The notes under the pieces: generated by a model
What the model was told of the DNA's origin: nothing
The model's database searches: none
The model's input: only the letters and a program-made list of their open reading frames with translations
Position numbers and translations under genes: made by a program
Source: Corynebacterium alimapuense
GTDB taxonomy: Bacteria > Actinomycetota > Actinomycetes > Mycobacteriales > Mycobacteriaceae
Assembly (NCBI RefSeq): GCF_003716585.1
Contig: NZ_PTJO01000004.1
Location: 310,001 to 374,000, forward strand
Direction: 5' to 3'
Length of the DNA stretch: 64,000 nt
In this document: piece by piece, positions 45,573 to 54,762 of the stretch
Numbering within the stretch: position 1 is the stretch's first letter
Layout: each line of letters begins with the position of its first letter

Positions 45573-46708
45573 CCCAGCTCTCCTTGGAATTGTTCGAAAC
45601 CAGCCAGCGGCCCTTGGTCCGCGTCCCACATCACCTTGGCGTGTACTGGGTTTCCCCTGAGCTCTCCGAGTTGCTGAACTCGACGCTTCCCATCGGATCT
45701 TCGATCCATCACCACGACGATGTCCATCGCTGCGGCAAGCTGGGAGTGCAGCGATGTTCGATCCAATCCGCCAAGCGCGGCTAGTGCCTCCATTCGGGCA
45801 GGCACTTCCGCTAGCCGGTTGGCATGAATGGTCCCAGCACCGCCATCGTGGCCGGTGTTGAGCGCGGCGAGAAGATCCACGACCTCGGCGCCGCGAATCT
45901 CCCCGACCACAATCCGATCGGGGCGCATGCGCAGTGCTTGTCGCAATAGCTCGGACATGGTGATCTCTCCGGAGCCTTCAATATTCCGGGCCCTGGCCAC
46001 CAGATTGAGCACGTGGGGATGTGGTGGCCGAAGCTCAGCAGTGTCTTCGATGCACAAGATGCGCTCGCGCTGATCCACCTCGGCGAGCATGGCAGAGAGC
46101 ATTGTGGTCTTCCCTGTTCCGGTGCCGCCGACGATGAGAAAAGCCCGGCGATCGCGGACGATTGCGCGCAATACCGCTGCGATATCGGCCGATAATGTTC
46201 CTCGTGCCACCAGCTGATCCAAGGTGGTGGTGGCCTGGCGCAAAACTCTCAAGCTCAGGCAGGTAGCGGTGTCCGCTGGTGGGGACAACAGCGCGTGGAG
46301 GCGCACGATGCTGCCGTCTAATCGAGTCAGTCGGCCGTCAGCGAAAGGTTGGGCATCATCGAGTCTCCTTCCGCAGGCAATAGCCAGCCGGGTGGCCAAT
46401 TGGCGTACTTCCGAATCATCCGAAAAGCTCAGGTCTGCGCGTTCTAGGCCGTGGCCGCGATCAAAGAAGACTTGGTCTGGAGCGTTGACTACGACATCAC
46501 TAACTCCTTCGATGTTGACAAGCTGTTCCAGCGCTCCGAGTCCGGTGGAATCATGACGAAGCCGGCGCAGCAGCGCTAAGACATCGACATCGGAGATAAC
46601 CCCTGCCTCTTCACGGATGAGACCAGCCAATTCAGTGGCATCGGTAGCCGCGGTTGGGCAATCAACCAACCGGCGTTGTACTCGTTCCATCAACCCTGGC
46701 GTATTCAT
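45569..46708 (-). CDS. tadA: TadA/CpaF-type secretion ATPase
   Basis: 379 aa. Walker A is GGTGTGKTT, Walker B region RPDRIVVGEIRGAE, and HDGGAGTIHANR is the histidine box of secretion ATPases. It powers assembly of the Flp-like pilus through TadB/TadC. The N-terminal domain contains the conserved GVSDVVVNAPDQVFFDR. It overlaps the ssd gene by 4 bp. Confidence 0.92.
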   Translation of the reverse strand: MNTPGLMERVQRRLVDCPTAATDATELAGLIREEAGVISDVDVLALLRRLRHDSTGLGALEQLVNIEGVSDVVVNAPDQVFFDRGHGLERADLSFSDDSEVRQLATRLAIACGRRLDDAQPFADGRLTRLDGSIVRLHALLSPPADTATCLSLRVLRQATTTLDQLVARGTLSADIAAVLRAIVRDRRAFLIVGGTGTGKTTMLSAMLAEVDQRERILCIEDTAELRPPHPHVLNLVARARNIEGSGEITMSELLRQALRMRPDRIVVGEIRGAEVVDLLAALNTGHDGGAGTIHANRLAEVPARMEALAALGGLDRTSLHSQLAAAMDIVVVMDRRSDGKRRVQQLGELRGNPVHAKVMWDADQGPLAGFEQFQGELG

Positions 46709-47823
46709 GCCCGTGCCCCTGCTTCTTCGAGCACGGTTCGAGCAACTGCAGCCAAGAGCCGCGGCAGCGGGGAAGGCAGACCAGAAAGCTCAACAGCTTT
46801 GGGCAAACGGGAGAAAGTACTCAACTGTGCGGTGATATCGCAATGGGAGATCTTCGCCAGATCCTTCTCATCTAGGCCAGACCAGCCTCGATGCCGGGCG
46901 ATTCCCAGCAGCGTGGTCCGACTTTTCCGGAGGTCGGCCACGATTCTGGCTGCGGCGGCAGCTGGCCGGACCTCTGCTGGGATGAGTAGAACTGCTAAGT
47001 CGCAGGCATCGATGATCGTTTCTTCGCCCACGTGTCCGCCTGGTGGAAGGTCAATGACTGTTACTCCAGAAAATTCGCGCAGACAGTCCAAGACTGGGCG
47101 AAGGGAACGATGGTCCAGACGGAAGGGATCTGCCAAAGTGCTGCGCGCAGTAGAAAGCACCGCGATGCCATCGCTACTGGCTGGCAGTGCTGCGCGCAGG
47201 TCCTCAGCGGCAATCAGCCCCTCCCCTAGTCGCAGATCCGGCCACCGCGCACCGGGGGTTTCTTCCAATCCCAACAACAGATCAAGCCCGCCGGAATTGT
47301 CCACACCGTCAATGAGCGTGACCTCATGATCGTGAGCTGCTTCGCGAGCAATAGCCGCCGCCAACGTCGAGGTGCCAGCTCCGCCAACCGCACCGGTGAC
47401 TGCGATGAGAGTGCCAGTAGCAGTCCACGCTGCTGAAGGCTCGTCCGTTCTGGGTTCAGCTCTGGGCATTGCGGCATGACCTAGAGCGCTGAGAAGCTCC
47501 GCGGCCTGCGCGGGAAGAAGATAGGCCTGCTCGGCATGGCAGGAAAGGGCCGCCCGCCAATCAAGAGGGCCGGGATCTGCCGCGAGGAGGAACAGACTTG
47601 GACGCCTGGTGAGAGTGGCAATGTGGGCGGCAGTCTCGGCATCGAACAAGATCGCGTGGGCGCGGGAGTGAAGCCTACTAATCTCCCGCGGATCGGCGGT
47701 ATCGATAACGCCGAAACCGGTTGCTGCGGCCACGTGGGTGGCCTCGGGATGAAGAACGGGATCACCGACAGCGACGAGGATATAGGCCTGATCACTGGCC
47801 GGTCGGTGGCTAGTTTCGCTCAT
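46705..47823 (-). CDS. Ssd/CpaE-type septum-site-like ATPase
   Basis: 372 aa, MinD/CpaE-related. Residues 1-125 resemble a receiver-like domain; the second half has a deviant P-loop VTGAVGGAGTSTLAAAIA in which the usual GK(T/S) lysine is missing, then VIDLPPGGHVG. The M. tuberculosis homologue at this place (Rv3660c, Ssd) affects septation and is the TadZ/CpaE-like member of the flp locus. Start ATG 47821-47823 follows GAGGGT. Confidence 0.85.
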   Translation of the reverse strand: MSETSHRPASDQAYILVAVGDPVLHPEATHVAAATGFGVIDTADPREISRLHSRAHAILFDAETAAHIATLTRRPSLFLLAADPGPLDWRAALSCHAEQAYLLPAQAAELLSALGHAAMPRAEPRTDEPSAAWTATGTLIAVTGAVGGAGTSTLAAAIAREAAHDHEVTLIDGVDNSGGLDLLLGLEETPGARWPDLRLGEGLIAAEDLRAALPASSDGIAVLSTARSTLADPFRLDHRSLRPVLDCLREFSGVTVIDLPPGGHVGEETIIDACDLAVLLIPAEVRPAAAAARIVADLRKSRTTLLGIARHRGWSGLDEKDLAKISHCDITAQLSTFSRLPKAVELSGLPSPLPRLLAAVARTVLEEAGARA

Positions 47824-47983
47824 ACCCTCACCCTCTCTCCCCAGGTGAGGGCGCACAAGGCACAACCGCAGCGACTGTGGATAACCTACGGATCTGTTGA
47901 TTGCTCAACATCTCGCTGTGGATAATCCTGGCGCATCGATGGCACCGCAGAGATGAGCTAGGGCAAGCTAGCGGATGAGAAAT

Positions 47984-48058
47984 TTAGGGACGGCCCGCGC
48001 CTCGGGGGGGTGTGCGCGGGCCGTCAATAACCCGGCACGGGGGGGGTGGCCGGGGCAG
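47984..48058 (-). ncRNA. 6C (B11-type) small RNA
   Basis: On the minus strand two hairpins follow each other: stem CCCGGC/GCCGGG (48031-48054) with loop CACCCCCCCCGT, then a perfect 12-bp stem GACGGCCCGCGC/GCGCGGGCCGTC (47989-48025) with loop ACACCCCCCCGAG. Two stem-loops each exposing six or more C define the actinobacterial 6C RNA. The second hairpin plus CCTAAATTTC acts as terminator. A -10-like TATACC (complement of 48066-48071) lies just upstream. The position, between the ssd-like gene and the HAD-phosphatase gene, is the same as B11 in M. tuberculosis. Ends are estimated. The remaining 47824-48277 interval shows nothing else I can support apart from the downstream promoter. Confidence 0.92.
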
Positions 48059-48263
48059 GCCGCACGGTATATCGGGGCCTTGCACACTAAATTATGACAC
48101 ACCTTCAGTGTGGAGACAATAGAAAACATATGGCGCCCCAACGCCCTGCCGGATTAACAGCTAACAGCTGGTAACGATCTGATCTCTAGTCTCGATATTC
48201 CCTTTAGAAACTTCAGTCCCAAATTTCCCAGCGGACACACTTACTTTTCACAGAAGGGCAAAC

Positions 48264-48269
48264 TAGACT
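48264..48269 (+). promoter_or_regulatory. -10 box of the HAD phosphatase gene
   Basis: TAGACT lies 8 nt before ATG 48278, with no Shine-Dalgarno between them, indicating a leaderless transcript. Confidence 0.55.
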
Positions 48270-48277
48270 CATTGTCC

Positions 48278-49105
48278 ATGACAACTTGGTCGGGATCTAC
48301 CGAGCTGGCCACCACCCGGCGCGTGGCAGCCTTTTTTGATCTGGATAAGACCATCATCGCCACCTCATCCGCGTTCGCCTTTGGCCGCGAGTTCATGAAT
48401 AACGGGCTCATCACTCCCGCCGAGGCCCTGCAACTATCGCTAGCCAAGGCTACCTACATGGTTGCTGGACAATCCAGTGAACAAATGGATGCCACCAGAG
48501 ACCAGCTCGCCTCCATGGTCGCTGGTTGGTCGGTAGAACAGGTCCGCAACATCGCCCGGGACACCATGCACCATGTGGTCACCCCAGCGATTTATGCCGA
48601 AGCACGAGAGCTCATCGCCTTCCACCACAACGCCGGCCATGATGTGATCATCATTTCGGCTTCTGCCTCCCAATTGGTTGACCCCATCGCCAAAGAACTG
48701 GGCATAGCTACCGTCATTGCCACTGAACTCGAAGTAGCTGATGGGCATTTCACCGGCGATATCCTCTTTTATTGCAAAGGTCCTGCTAAAGCAGAAGCGA
48801 TCGCGAAGGTGGCCCGAGATCATAACTACGATCTCGCAGCCAGCTACGCCTACTCAGATTCTGCGACTGATATCCCCATGCTCGAGGCCGTGGGTAACCC
48901 AGTCGCAGTCAACCCCGATCGATTGATGAAAAAGGCCGCACTAAAAAACAGTTGGGAAATCCGTACCTTCAAAGATCCAGTGCCGCTGTTTCAGATGCCC
49001 TCGAGCCGGGAAGTCAGCATTGGCGCAGGTGTGGTCGCCGCAGTGACCGCAGTGACGGTCGGCGGCTTTTGGTGGGCCCAACGGGGACGCCCTGGCTCAG
49101 CGTGA
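48278..49105 (+). CDS. HAD-superfamily IB phosphatase (SerB-like, Rv3661 type)
   Basis: 275 aa. The nucleophile motif is FFDLDKTII, motif II ISASAS, and motif IV YSDSATDIPML, with the four-helix cap between residues 35 and 110. Such proteins dephosphorylate small molecules, for example lysophosphatidic acid or phosphoserine; the exact substrate is unknown. A C-terminal membrane helix (about residues 246-268) anchors it, unlike cytosolic SerB. Confidence 0.88.
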   Translation: MTTWSGSTELATTRRVAAFFDLDKTIIATSSAFAFGREFMNNGLITPAEALQLSLAKATYMVAGQSSEQMDATRDQLASMVAGWSVEQVRNIARDTMHHVVTPAIYAEARELIAFHHNAGHDVIIISASASQLVDPIAKELGIATVIATELEVADGHFTGDILFYCKGPAKAEAIAKVARDHNYDLAASYAYSDSATDIPMLEAVGNPVAVNPDRLMKKAALKNSWEIRTFKDPVPLFQMPSSREVSIGAGVVAAVTAVTVGGFWWAQRGRPGSA

Positions 49106-49119
49106 CCCACAGGCCGGGA

Positions 49120-49818
49120 TCATACTGCCCGGGCGATGGATTCTGCTTCTTGCGCTCCAGCAATCCAGGAGCGCAATCCCAGCTCCATAAAAGCGACTGG
49201 ATTCTGATCGAAGGTAGCTACTGTTTCTAGGTAGCTACCTCGGTGTCGCGATAGATAAGGCTCAGGCACTGCCAACCCACGCGGATCGAATCCGTCGGCG
49301 ACTGCTGCCAGTCTGGAGGCTGCCCGAGCGATGGTTCCAGAACGCTCTCCGAAGATCTGCCGACCAAGGATCTCCCCGTGTACTACCTGCGGCAGCAATG
49401 CTGCGGGAAGACTTTCACTGGTGATCACCGTGGCCAAGTGATGCAACCTCTTGGTGTTGGAAGGGTCTTCGGGAATCCCCTCACCACCAGAGAGCACATC
49501 CATCCGGGCCAGGATCTGCAAGGGGGCCCGTCCAAATATTCCGGCAGAGGTTTGGAGCCGGTCTGGAGCCAGCAATCCATAAACGCTAATAGCTGAGCCG
49601 AGGACCCCAGTGGGCTCGTCGATCAGGCGTGTAGCAGGGTCATCAATCAACGCGGAGGTGCGAGCCCCACGCAGTACTGATTCTGCACCGGTGAGATCTG
49701 AGCGGCGGAGCGAGACCGGTCGCCGGTGGACAGCGGCAATCGCGGCAGTGGCTTCAGCGGCCAACTTTGCCAGATCACCGAGGGTAAGAAGGGGATGTTG
49801 CGGGTCAGCCTCGGACAT
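49120..49818 (-). CDS. Conserved helical protein of unknown function (Rv3662c-like position)
   Basis: 232 aa, soluble, mostly helical, with no signal peptide. Recognisable segments are VLGSAISVYGLLAPDR, LQILARMDVLSGGEGIPEDP and VAVPEPYLSRHRGSYL-like AVPEPYLSRHRGSY. I choose ATG 49816-49818 (MSEADPQHP) because the region upstream is unlike the family; the frame is open to 49911. A homologue sits at the same place beside the HAD phosphatase in mycobacteria. Function unknown; the fold resembles Fic/AMP-transfer proteins only loosely, which I do not claim. Confidence 0.75.
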   Translation of the reverse strand: MSEADPQHPLLTLGDLAKLAAEATAAIAAVHRRPVSLRRSDLTGAESVLRGARTSALIDDPATRLIDEPTGVLGSAISVYGLLAPDRLQTSAGIFGRAPLQILARMDVLSGGEGIPEDPSNTKRLHHLATVITSESLPAALLPQVVHGEILGRQIFGERSGTIARAASRLAAVADGFDPRGLAVPEPYLSRHRGSYLETVATFDQNPVAFMELGLRSWIAGAQEAESIARAV

Positions 49819-49914
49819 ATCTACTACGATAACGTGTGAGAGGTTGCGCAATCGCTGCGGATCCGTGGCACTATTAGCTGAAAAAGCATGAAACTTGCAG
49901 CAGGAAGGCACACC

Positions 49915-50418
49915 GTGAGCAAAGACGGACTTTTCACCGACGGCCCGAAGGATTTCACCCCACGGGTCAACTCGATTCCGCTGAGCGACGTGGATACCTC
50001 CCCCAAGGGAGAAGGATCCATCGGAGAGCTGGTATCGAATGCCACCTCGCAGATGTCCGATCTGTTTCGCTCCGAACTGGAACTAGCCAAAGCTGAGCTG
50101 GCCGGCGAGGCCAAGAAGGGTGTTTTGGGTGGCGGGTTGTTCGCCGTCGCTGGCACCATCGCTCTCTATAGCTCCTTTTTCTTCTTCTTCTTTGCCGCCG
50201 AGCTGCTCTCTGTGTGGTTGCAGCGCTGGGCAGCATTCCTGATCGTCTTTTTGGTCATGCTCGTCCTAGCCGCCGCCCTGGCACTATTTGGGTGGCGCAA
50301 GATCAAGAAGATGGGAGCTCCAAAAAAGACCATTGCCTCGGTCAATGAGCTCACCAAGCTCACCCCCGGCAAGGCCACTGAGAACTTGGAGCCCAAGAAC
50401 AAGGGCCTCTACAGCTAG
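49915..50418 (+). CDS. Phage-holin-like membrane protein (DUF1469)
   Basis: 167 aa. GTG 49915 with AGGAAGG 6 nt upstream is the likely start; ATG 49888 (9 residues longer) is an alternative. After a polar N-terminus comes the DUF1469 pattern SDLFRSELELAKAELAGEAKK, then two membrane helices (FAVAGTIALYSSFFFFFF; LIVFLVMLVLAAALALFGW) and a basic tail. Despite the name this family is chromosomal and widespread in actinobacteria; role unknown. Confidence 0.83.
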   Translation: MSKDGLFTDGPKDFTPRVNSIPLSDVDTSPKGEGSIGELVSNATSQMSDLFRSELELAKAELAGEAKKGVLGGGLFAVAGTIALYSSFFFFFFAAELLSVWLQRWAAFLIVFLVMLVLAAALALFGWRKIKKMGAPKKTIASVNELTKLTPGKATENLEPKNKGLYS

Positions 50419-50516
50419 TACTGCACGGCCACTAGACTCCGCTCGTTGTCCTCTGGACCGGGCGGAGTTTCCGATGATCCGACCAAGTCTTTTAGCCAGC
50501 ATTGAAGGAGGAATCA

Positions 50517-51449
50517 GTGAGCACACGCCGTCAGCGTCACCGACCCCTCCCGCCGTCTGTCGTGGAGCTATCGGGTTCCTACGAACATGAATTGGTACAC
50601 ACCCGCGGTGTGCGTTTGCACGTAGCCACAGCTGGGGAGGACACCAACCCACTCATCGTGCTCCTGCATGGCTCCTTCAGCGGCTGGTTCGAGTTCAGCG
50701 AGGTCATTGAGCCTTTGGCGGCAGCTGGATTCCACGTTGCGGCAGTCGACGCCCGTGGCTATGGCATGTCCGATAAACCGCCCGGGACCGCTGGTGACGG
50801 GCTGCGAACAGCCACTGGCGATATCGCTGGTCTGATTCTGGCCATGGGTCATGACAACGCAGTGGTGGTCGGATCAGACACCGGCGGCGCTATCGCTTGG
50901 ACGCTGGCGGCCCAATATCCAGAACGAGTGGCCGCGCTGGTCTCGATTAGTTCTGCCCATCCGACGGATTTGCGTCGGGCGATTGCCGCTCGACCATGGA
51001 ACTTTCCCTGGTTGCTGGTTCGCAGTACCTTCTCCCGGCTGCCTGCCTCCGTGCTCTGCCGGATTCCAGGTTTAATTCCGATGGCCTATCGCAGGCAACT
51101 TCGGCTCAACACCGACGGTCGATTCCAGCAGACTCCAGCCTTTGATGAGGTACTGGAACTGCGGCAAAAGTCAGCAGAGATCGGGAATGCGCTGCCTGCC
51201 ATCGTTCGTAATAATCGGCTGCTGACCGCCGCGGTGCCCCTTCGCTCATTGGACGGAAAGGTTGCGGCTCCAAGCTTGCTCATCCATCCTGATGTGCGGG
51301 CGTGGCGGCATCTCACCATCCGCTCTCAGTCACGAGTATCTGGGCCGGTATCTACTGCCATCGTCCCTCGGACTAAGAATCTGCCCCAGCTCGAAGATCC
51401 CGCCGTGCTGGTAGCCAAGATCGTCGATTTCCTCGGCCGTAGGCTCTAA
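50517..51449 (+). CDS. Epoxide-hydrolase-like alpha/beta hydrolase (EphE position) lacking the catalytic His
   Basis: 310 aa starting at GTG 50517 with AAGGAGG 5 nt upstream. Alpha/beta-hydrolase fold with LLHGSFSGWFEF, VDARGYGMSDKP and the nucleophile elbow VVVGSDTGGAIAW, where Asp is the epoxide-hydrolase nucleophile. The C-terminal segment normally reads GHxxxxE; here it is RTKNLPQLEDP with Lys at the histidine position. So hydrolysis of a covalent ester intermediate may be impaired. The position between the holin-like gene and the MarP-like gene matches ephE in M. tuberculosis. Confidence 0.82.
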   Translation: MSTRRQRHRPLPPSVVELSGSYEHELVHTRGVRLHVATAGEDTNPLIVLLHGSFSGWFEFSEVIEPLAAAGFHVAAVDARGYGMSDKPPGTAGDGLRTATGDIAGLILAMGHDNAVVVGSDTGGAIAWTLAAQYPERVAALVSISSAHPTDLRRAIAARPWNFPWLLVRSTFSRLPASVLCRIPGLIPMAYRRQLRLNTDGRFQQTPAFDEVLELRQKSAEIGNALPAIVRNNRLLTAAVPLRSLDGKVAAPSLLIHPDVRAWRHLTIRSQSRVSGPVSTAIVPRTKNLPQLEDPAVLVAKIVDFLGRRL

Positions 51450-52639
51450 GCCCCGACGCATTCTCGGGTATCAACTGGCGTGTTCAGCAGCGTGATATCT
51501 CCGATCTGGCTTTGAACTTCCGCTGCGGTCAATGCGTAGCCGGTATCAGTCTGATCAGTGCTGGCGCCAAAGACCAGTCCTAATACTGCCCCGTCGGTGT
51601 TCACCAGCGGCCCACCAGAATTGCCCTGCCGAATGGTGCCACGGACGGTATAGGCTTCGCGCTCAATGCGCCCGGCGGCATAGATATCCGGTCCGGCGAT
51701 AACCATCTTGTCTCGGATGCGAGCTGGAGCGGCTTCAAAGGGACCGGACTCTGGGAAGCCCATCACAATGGAATCATCACCGGAGACAGCAGCGTCACTA
51801 GCCCACGGCAGGGTGGGAAGATTGAGCTCTGGGGAGTAGAGAACCGCAACGTCGACCTCTGGGTTGTAATAGACCACCTCGGCGTCACGAACGCCCAGGA
51901 CGGTGTCTAAGCGGACGGTCTGGGTGCCAGCGACCACGTGCGCATTGGTGATTACATAATCAGGCGAGGTAACAAATCCAGAGCCGGAGAGTTGACGCTG
52001 GCAGGTATCTGAACTGCTCAACACGTGGATGACCGAGGGGCGCATCGCTTCAACGAGCTCGGTATCTTCCACCTGGATATTGGGCGCCTCAACCTCGCGG
52101 ACCTCAGGTTGGTCGAAGGGAGAAAACAGCGGTGGTAGGCCGGATTCATCGAGCGCGGCGGAAATCTCGTTGGGAAGCTGGTTGAGCCCCGAAGGCGCGT
52201 TGCGGTCGACAAAACCCAGGATCCGAGATTGGCCAATGCCTTGGGATGCTTGAGCCGGCAATCCCGAGGCCAGCGGAATAGATACCAGCCAGATAACCAA
52301 GAGCGTAGCCGCGGCAGAAAAAGCTGCACCGACGGCGGAATCGAGCGTTTGTGAAGCACGCAGGCGCATCCGGTCACGGACGGAGGACCCCAGCATCCCG
52401 CCGACCATGTTCCCTAGTCCGACCAGCATGATCACGGTGCCCAGCCCGAGTAGGAACCGCAGGGCAGAGACATCACTAAATTGCATCGCCCACGGCGCCA
52501 GCGCCGAACCAATGATGAGGCCAGCGAGAACGCCTACGGTCGACAGAATCGAGGCGAAAGCTCCCTGCCGCCACCCGCTGGCAATAGCCAACGCGAGAGC
52601 CAGGACGATGAGTCCATCAACGATCAGTGCAGGTGTCAC
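51446..52639 (-). CDS. marP: MarP-like membrane serine protease (CvpA-trypsin)
   Basis: 397 aa. The first 140 residues are four membrane helices of the CvpA type (SGWRQGAFASILSTVGVLAG), then a trypsin-like domain with His in VITNAHVV, Asp in EVDVAVL and Ser in GNSGGPLV. The flanking cysteines (SSDTCQRQ and TRECVGA) correspond to the disulfide that activates MarP. MarP (Rv3671c) maintains acid and oxidative stress resistance by cutting a wall hydrolase. It overlaps the convergent epoxide-hydrolase-like gene by 4 bp. Confidence 0.9.
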   Translation of the reverse strand: MTPALIVDGLIVLALALAIASGWRQGAFASILSTVGVLAGLIIGSALAPWAMQFSDVSALRFLLGLGTVIMLVGLGNMVGGMLGSSVRDRMRLRASQTLDSAVGAAFSAAATLLVIWLVSIPLASGLPAQASQGIGQSRILGFVDRNAPSGLNQLPNEISAALDESGLPPLFSPFDQPEVREVEAPNIQVEDTELVEAMRPSVIHVLSSSDTCQRQLSGSGFVTSPDYVITNAHVVAGTQTVRLDTVLGVRDAEVVYYNPEVDVAVLYSPELNLPTLPWASDAAVSGDDSIVMGFPESGPFEAAPARIRDKMVIAGPDIYAAGRIEREAYTVRGTIRQGNSGGPLVNTDGAVLGLVFGASTDQTDTGYALTAAEVQSQIGDITLLNTPVDTRECVGA

Positions 52640-52669
52640 GGGCGAAGGGGTGCTTTCTCCAGAAAAGGG

Positions 52670-53440
52670 TTACCCAGAAAATCGTACCTGTTTAACCTGT
52701 GGCTCATTATTACGAGAGTTAGCCAACGCAATTTCCAGGCTCAGAGTCTCATTGCGATTCCACGGCTGCTGCCAACCGGCTTCATCCAACATCGCCGATA
52801 ATAAGCCGGCGGTAAACCCCCACACCAGATAATCGTTGACCTTAAAAGCTGGTCCCTGCCATCCAGCCCAGCCCACCATCAGCCGGTTAGTCGGATCGAT
52901 GAGCTGTTGTAGCGGCACGGAGAACACATCATCGGTCTCGGCGGGGCTGGCAACACCCACCGCAGACGGACTGTGCCAATAGCCCAGCACTGGGTGAACT
53001 GGATATCCGGAAGGCCGGATATGAACAACATCGAGCTCGGCCATCGGGGTGACCTCACCGCGGTCGAGACCGACTTCCTCCCAGGCCTCGCGCAGCGCCG
53101 CATCGACGGGGTTGGCATCGATGGGGTCTACTCGTCCGCCGGGGAAAGCAATCTGGCCGGAATGCGAACGCATCGTCGGTGACCTGTGGGTCAGCACGAT
53201 GGTCGCGTCATCGGGGAGTCCTTCGCCGCCGTGATCGGAGCCGGCCAGGAGCATGAGAACAGCGGCCCGACGGGCGTCGCTACGCGGGCTTTGTAGACCC
53301 CGCGAATCGACGCCGCGAACATCGACGTGCGTGCGTGAGCTGGGGATTGCTTCAATCATGCCGTTGAGCCAGCGCGGGGCGTGCTCGGGGCGTAGTTCGC
53401 AGTTGCTGCCGGGCTGGTCGTTGAGCGGAAAATTAACCAT
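52670..53440 (-). CDS. NUDIX hydrolase, CoA-pyrophosphatase type
   Basis: 256 aa. The coenzyme A-specific motif LTHRSPTMRSHSGQIAFPGG precedes the NUDIX box GGRVDPIDANPVDAALREAW followed by EEVGL. It probably cleaves CoA or related dinucleotides. It overlaps the tlpA-like gene by 8 bp and is followed by the MarP-like gene, so nth, tlpA, nudix and marP likely form one minus-strand operon as in mycobacteria. Confidence 0.88.
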   Translation of the reverse strand: MVNFPLNDQPGSNCELRPEHAPRWLNGMIEAIPSSRTHVDVRGVDSRGLQSPRSDARRAAVLMLLAGSDHGGEGLPDDATIVLTHRSPTMRSHSGQIAFPGGRVDPIDANPVDAALREAWEEVGLDRGEVTPMAELDVVHIRPSGYPVHPVLGYWHSPSAVGVASPAETDDVFSVPLQQLIDPTNRLMVGWAGWQGPAFKVNDYLVWGFTAGLLSAMLDEAGWQQPWNRNETLSLEIALANSRNNEPQVKQVRFSG

Positions 53441-54029
53441 TCACATCTCCCACGACTCCGGCAACGGCCGTCTCAAGGTCAGCTGCGGAGTCAAAGGGAG
53501 TGGCAAACATTCCCACCTGCTGGCCATCAACAAACACGACGGTAATGGGGATGACCCCGGGCAGTCCGAGATTACCTGCGAAGGAATTGTCATCGTCTTG
53601 GTAGCTGGGCATCTCAATCCCCAGCTCGTTGAGCATGGCAGAACCGTTACCTGGATTGGTATCAGCATGAACGCCGACAACGTCGTATTCCGGATGCTCG
53701 GCAGCAAATTGATCAAAATGCGGCAGCTCATCACGGCAGGGCCCACACCACCAAGCCCATACGTTGACCACCGTGGTGCCCGCGTCTTGGGCAGCCTCGC
53801 CGTTGGCACCGCCGAGGCATTCCAGATCTACCCCTCCGATTCCGGTCGAGGGACAATCAGGCCGCTGCTCAACAAGCGCCTCGGGAGCAACATCGTCGAT
53901 CGAAGCCTCCGGATCTGCGGTTGATTCCGATGAGGAGTTGATACTGCCCAGCATGGCCACAGCCGCCACGATGACTACCACCGTCAGGATGAGACCTGCG
54001 ATGGTTATCCAGATGAGCTGTTTTTTCAT
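53433..54029 (-). CDS. TlpA-like exported thioredoxin
   Basis: 198 aa with an N-terminal membrane anchor (residues 3-27) and a thioredoxin domain with active site WCGPC and VNVWAWW before it; cis-Pro loop GVIPITVVF. Extra cysteines in DCPSTGIG and LECLGG may form a second disulfide. It would reduce or oxidise thiols outside the membrane, for example in cytochrome maturation. Start ATG 54027-54029 has GGAG about 6 nt upstream. Confidence 0.88.
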   Translation of the reverse strand: MKKQLIWITIAGLILTVVVIVAAVAMLGSINSSSESTADPEASIDDVAPEALVEQRPDCPSTGIGGVDLECLGGANGEAAQDAGTTVVNVWAWWCGPCRDELPHFDQFAAEHPEYDVVGVHADTNPGNGSAMLNELGIEMPSYQDDDNSFAGNLGLPGVIPITVVFVDGQQVGMFATPFDSAADLETAVAGVVGDVNG

Positions 54030-54730
54030 GGGGTCTCCGCAAACGAAGGACAATCATAGGCAATCGGGCAACGGGCACATTCCGGGTTCCGAGAGTGACA
54101 GACCCGCCGCCCATGGAAAATCAACCGGTGAGAGAACATCGTCCACTCCTTCTTTTCAATCATGGACGCTAACGCATATTCAATTTTGACGGGATCGGTC
54201 TCGGTAGTCAGCAGCAGCCGACGTACCAATCTAGAGAAATGGGTGTCCACGGTCAGACCTGGTAGTCCGAAGGCGTTTCCTCGGACTACATGAGCGGTCT
54301 TGCGCCCTACTCCGGGCAGGCTCACTAGATCATCGAGTGCCTCGGGGACTTGGCCATGAAAACGCCCGACGAGTGCTTCCCCGATCCCCACTAAGTGCCG
54401 AGCTTTGGAGTGCTGGAAGCCGGTAGGTCGGATAATCTCCGCGATCTCGGCAGGTGTGGCAGCCGCGTAGTCAGCCGCAGTGGGATAGCGAAGAAACAAC
54501 TCCGGGGTGACCTGATTGACTCGGACGTCCGTGCACTGGGCGGACAGTACCGTAGCCACGGTCAGCTCTAGCGGATTATGAAAATCCAACTCGCAGCGGG
54601 CATCCGGATATTCCTGGGCAAGTGTCCGGTTGATCCGCCGAGCCCGCCGAGTGCGCCCTAAGTCTGTTTCCTGGCCCCTAGCCGCTGGATGGGAACCGGG
54701 GCGGCGATGGTCACGCGGAGTAAAGGACAT
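54026..54730 (-). CDS. nth: Endonuclease III
   Basis: 234 aa DNA glycosylase/AP lyase that removes oxidised pyrimidines. The helix-hairpin-helix is [12 protein letters not shown] with the catalytic Lys, the catalytic Asp lies in VDTHFSRL, and the C-terminal iron-sulfur loop is [17 protein letters not shown] (C-x6-C-x2-C-x5-C). ATG 54728-54730 (MSFTPRD) is the start. It overlaps the tlpA-like gene by 4 bp. Confidence 0.94.
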   Translation of the reverse strand: MSFTPRDHRRPGSHPAARGQETDLGRTRRARRINRTLAQEYPDARCELDFHNPLELTVATVLSAQCTDVRVNQVTPELFLRYPTAADYAAATPAEIAEIIRPTGFQHSKARHLVGIGEALVGRFHGQVPEALDDLVSLPGVGRKTAHVVRGNAFGLPGLTVDTHFSRLVRRLLLTTETDPVKIEYALASMIEKKEWTMFSHRLIFHGRRVCHSRNPECARCPIAYDCPSFAETP

Positions 54731-54762
54731 ACTCGCCAGTTTAACCACTAGAATGATCCCCC

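Noticed and set aside
48001..48060. G-runs as a sequencing error or G-quadruplex
   Set aside because: They fall exactly in the loops of two perfect hairpins, which fits the 6C RNA on the other strand better.
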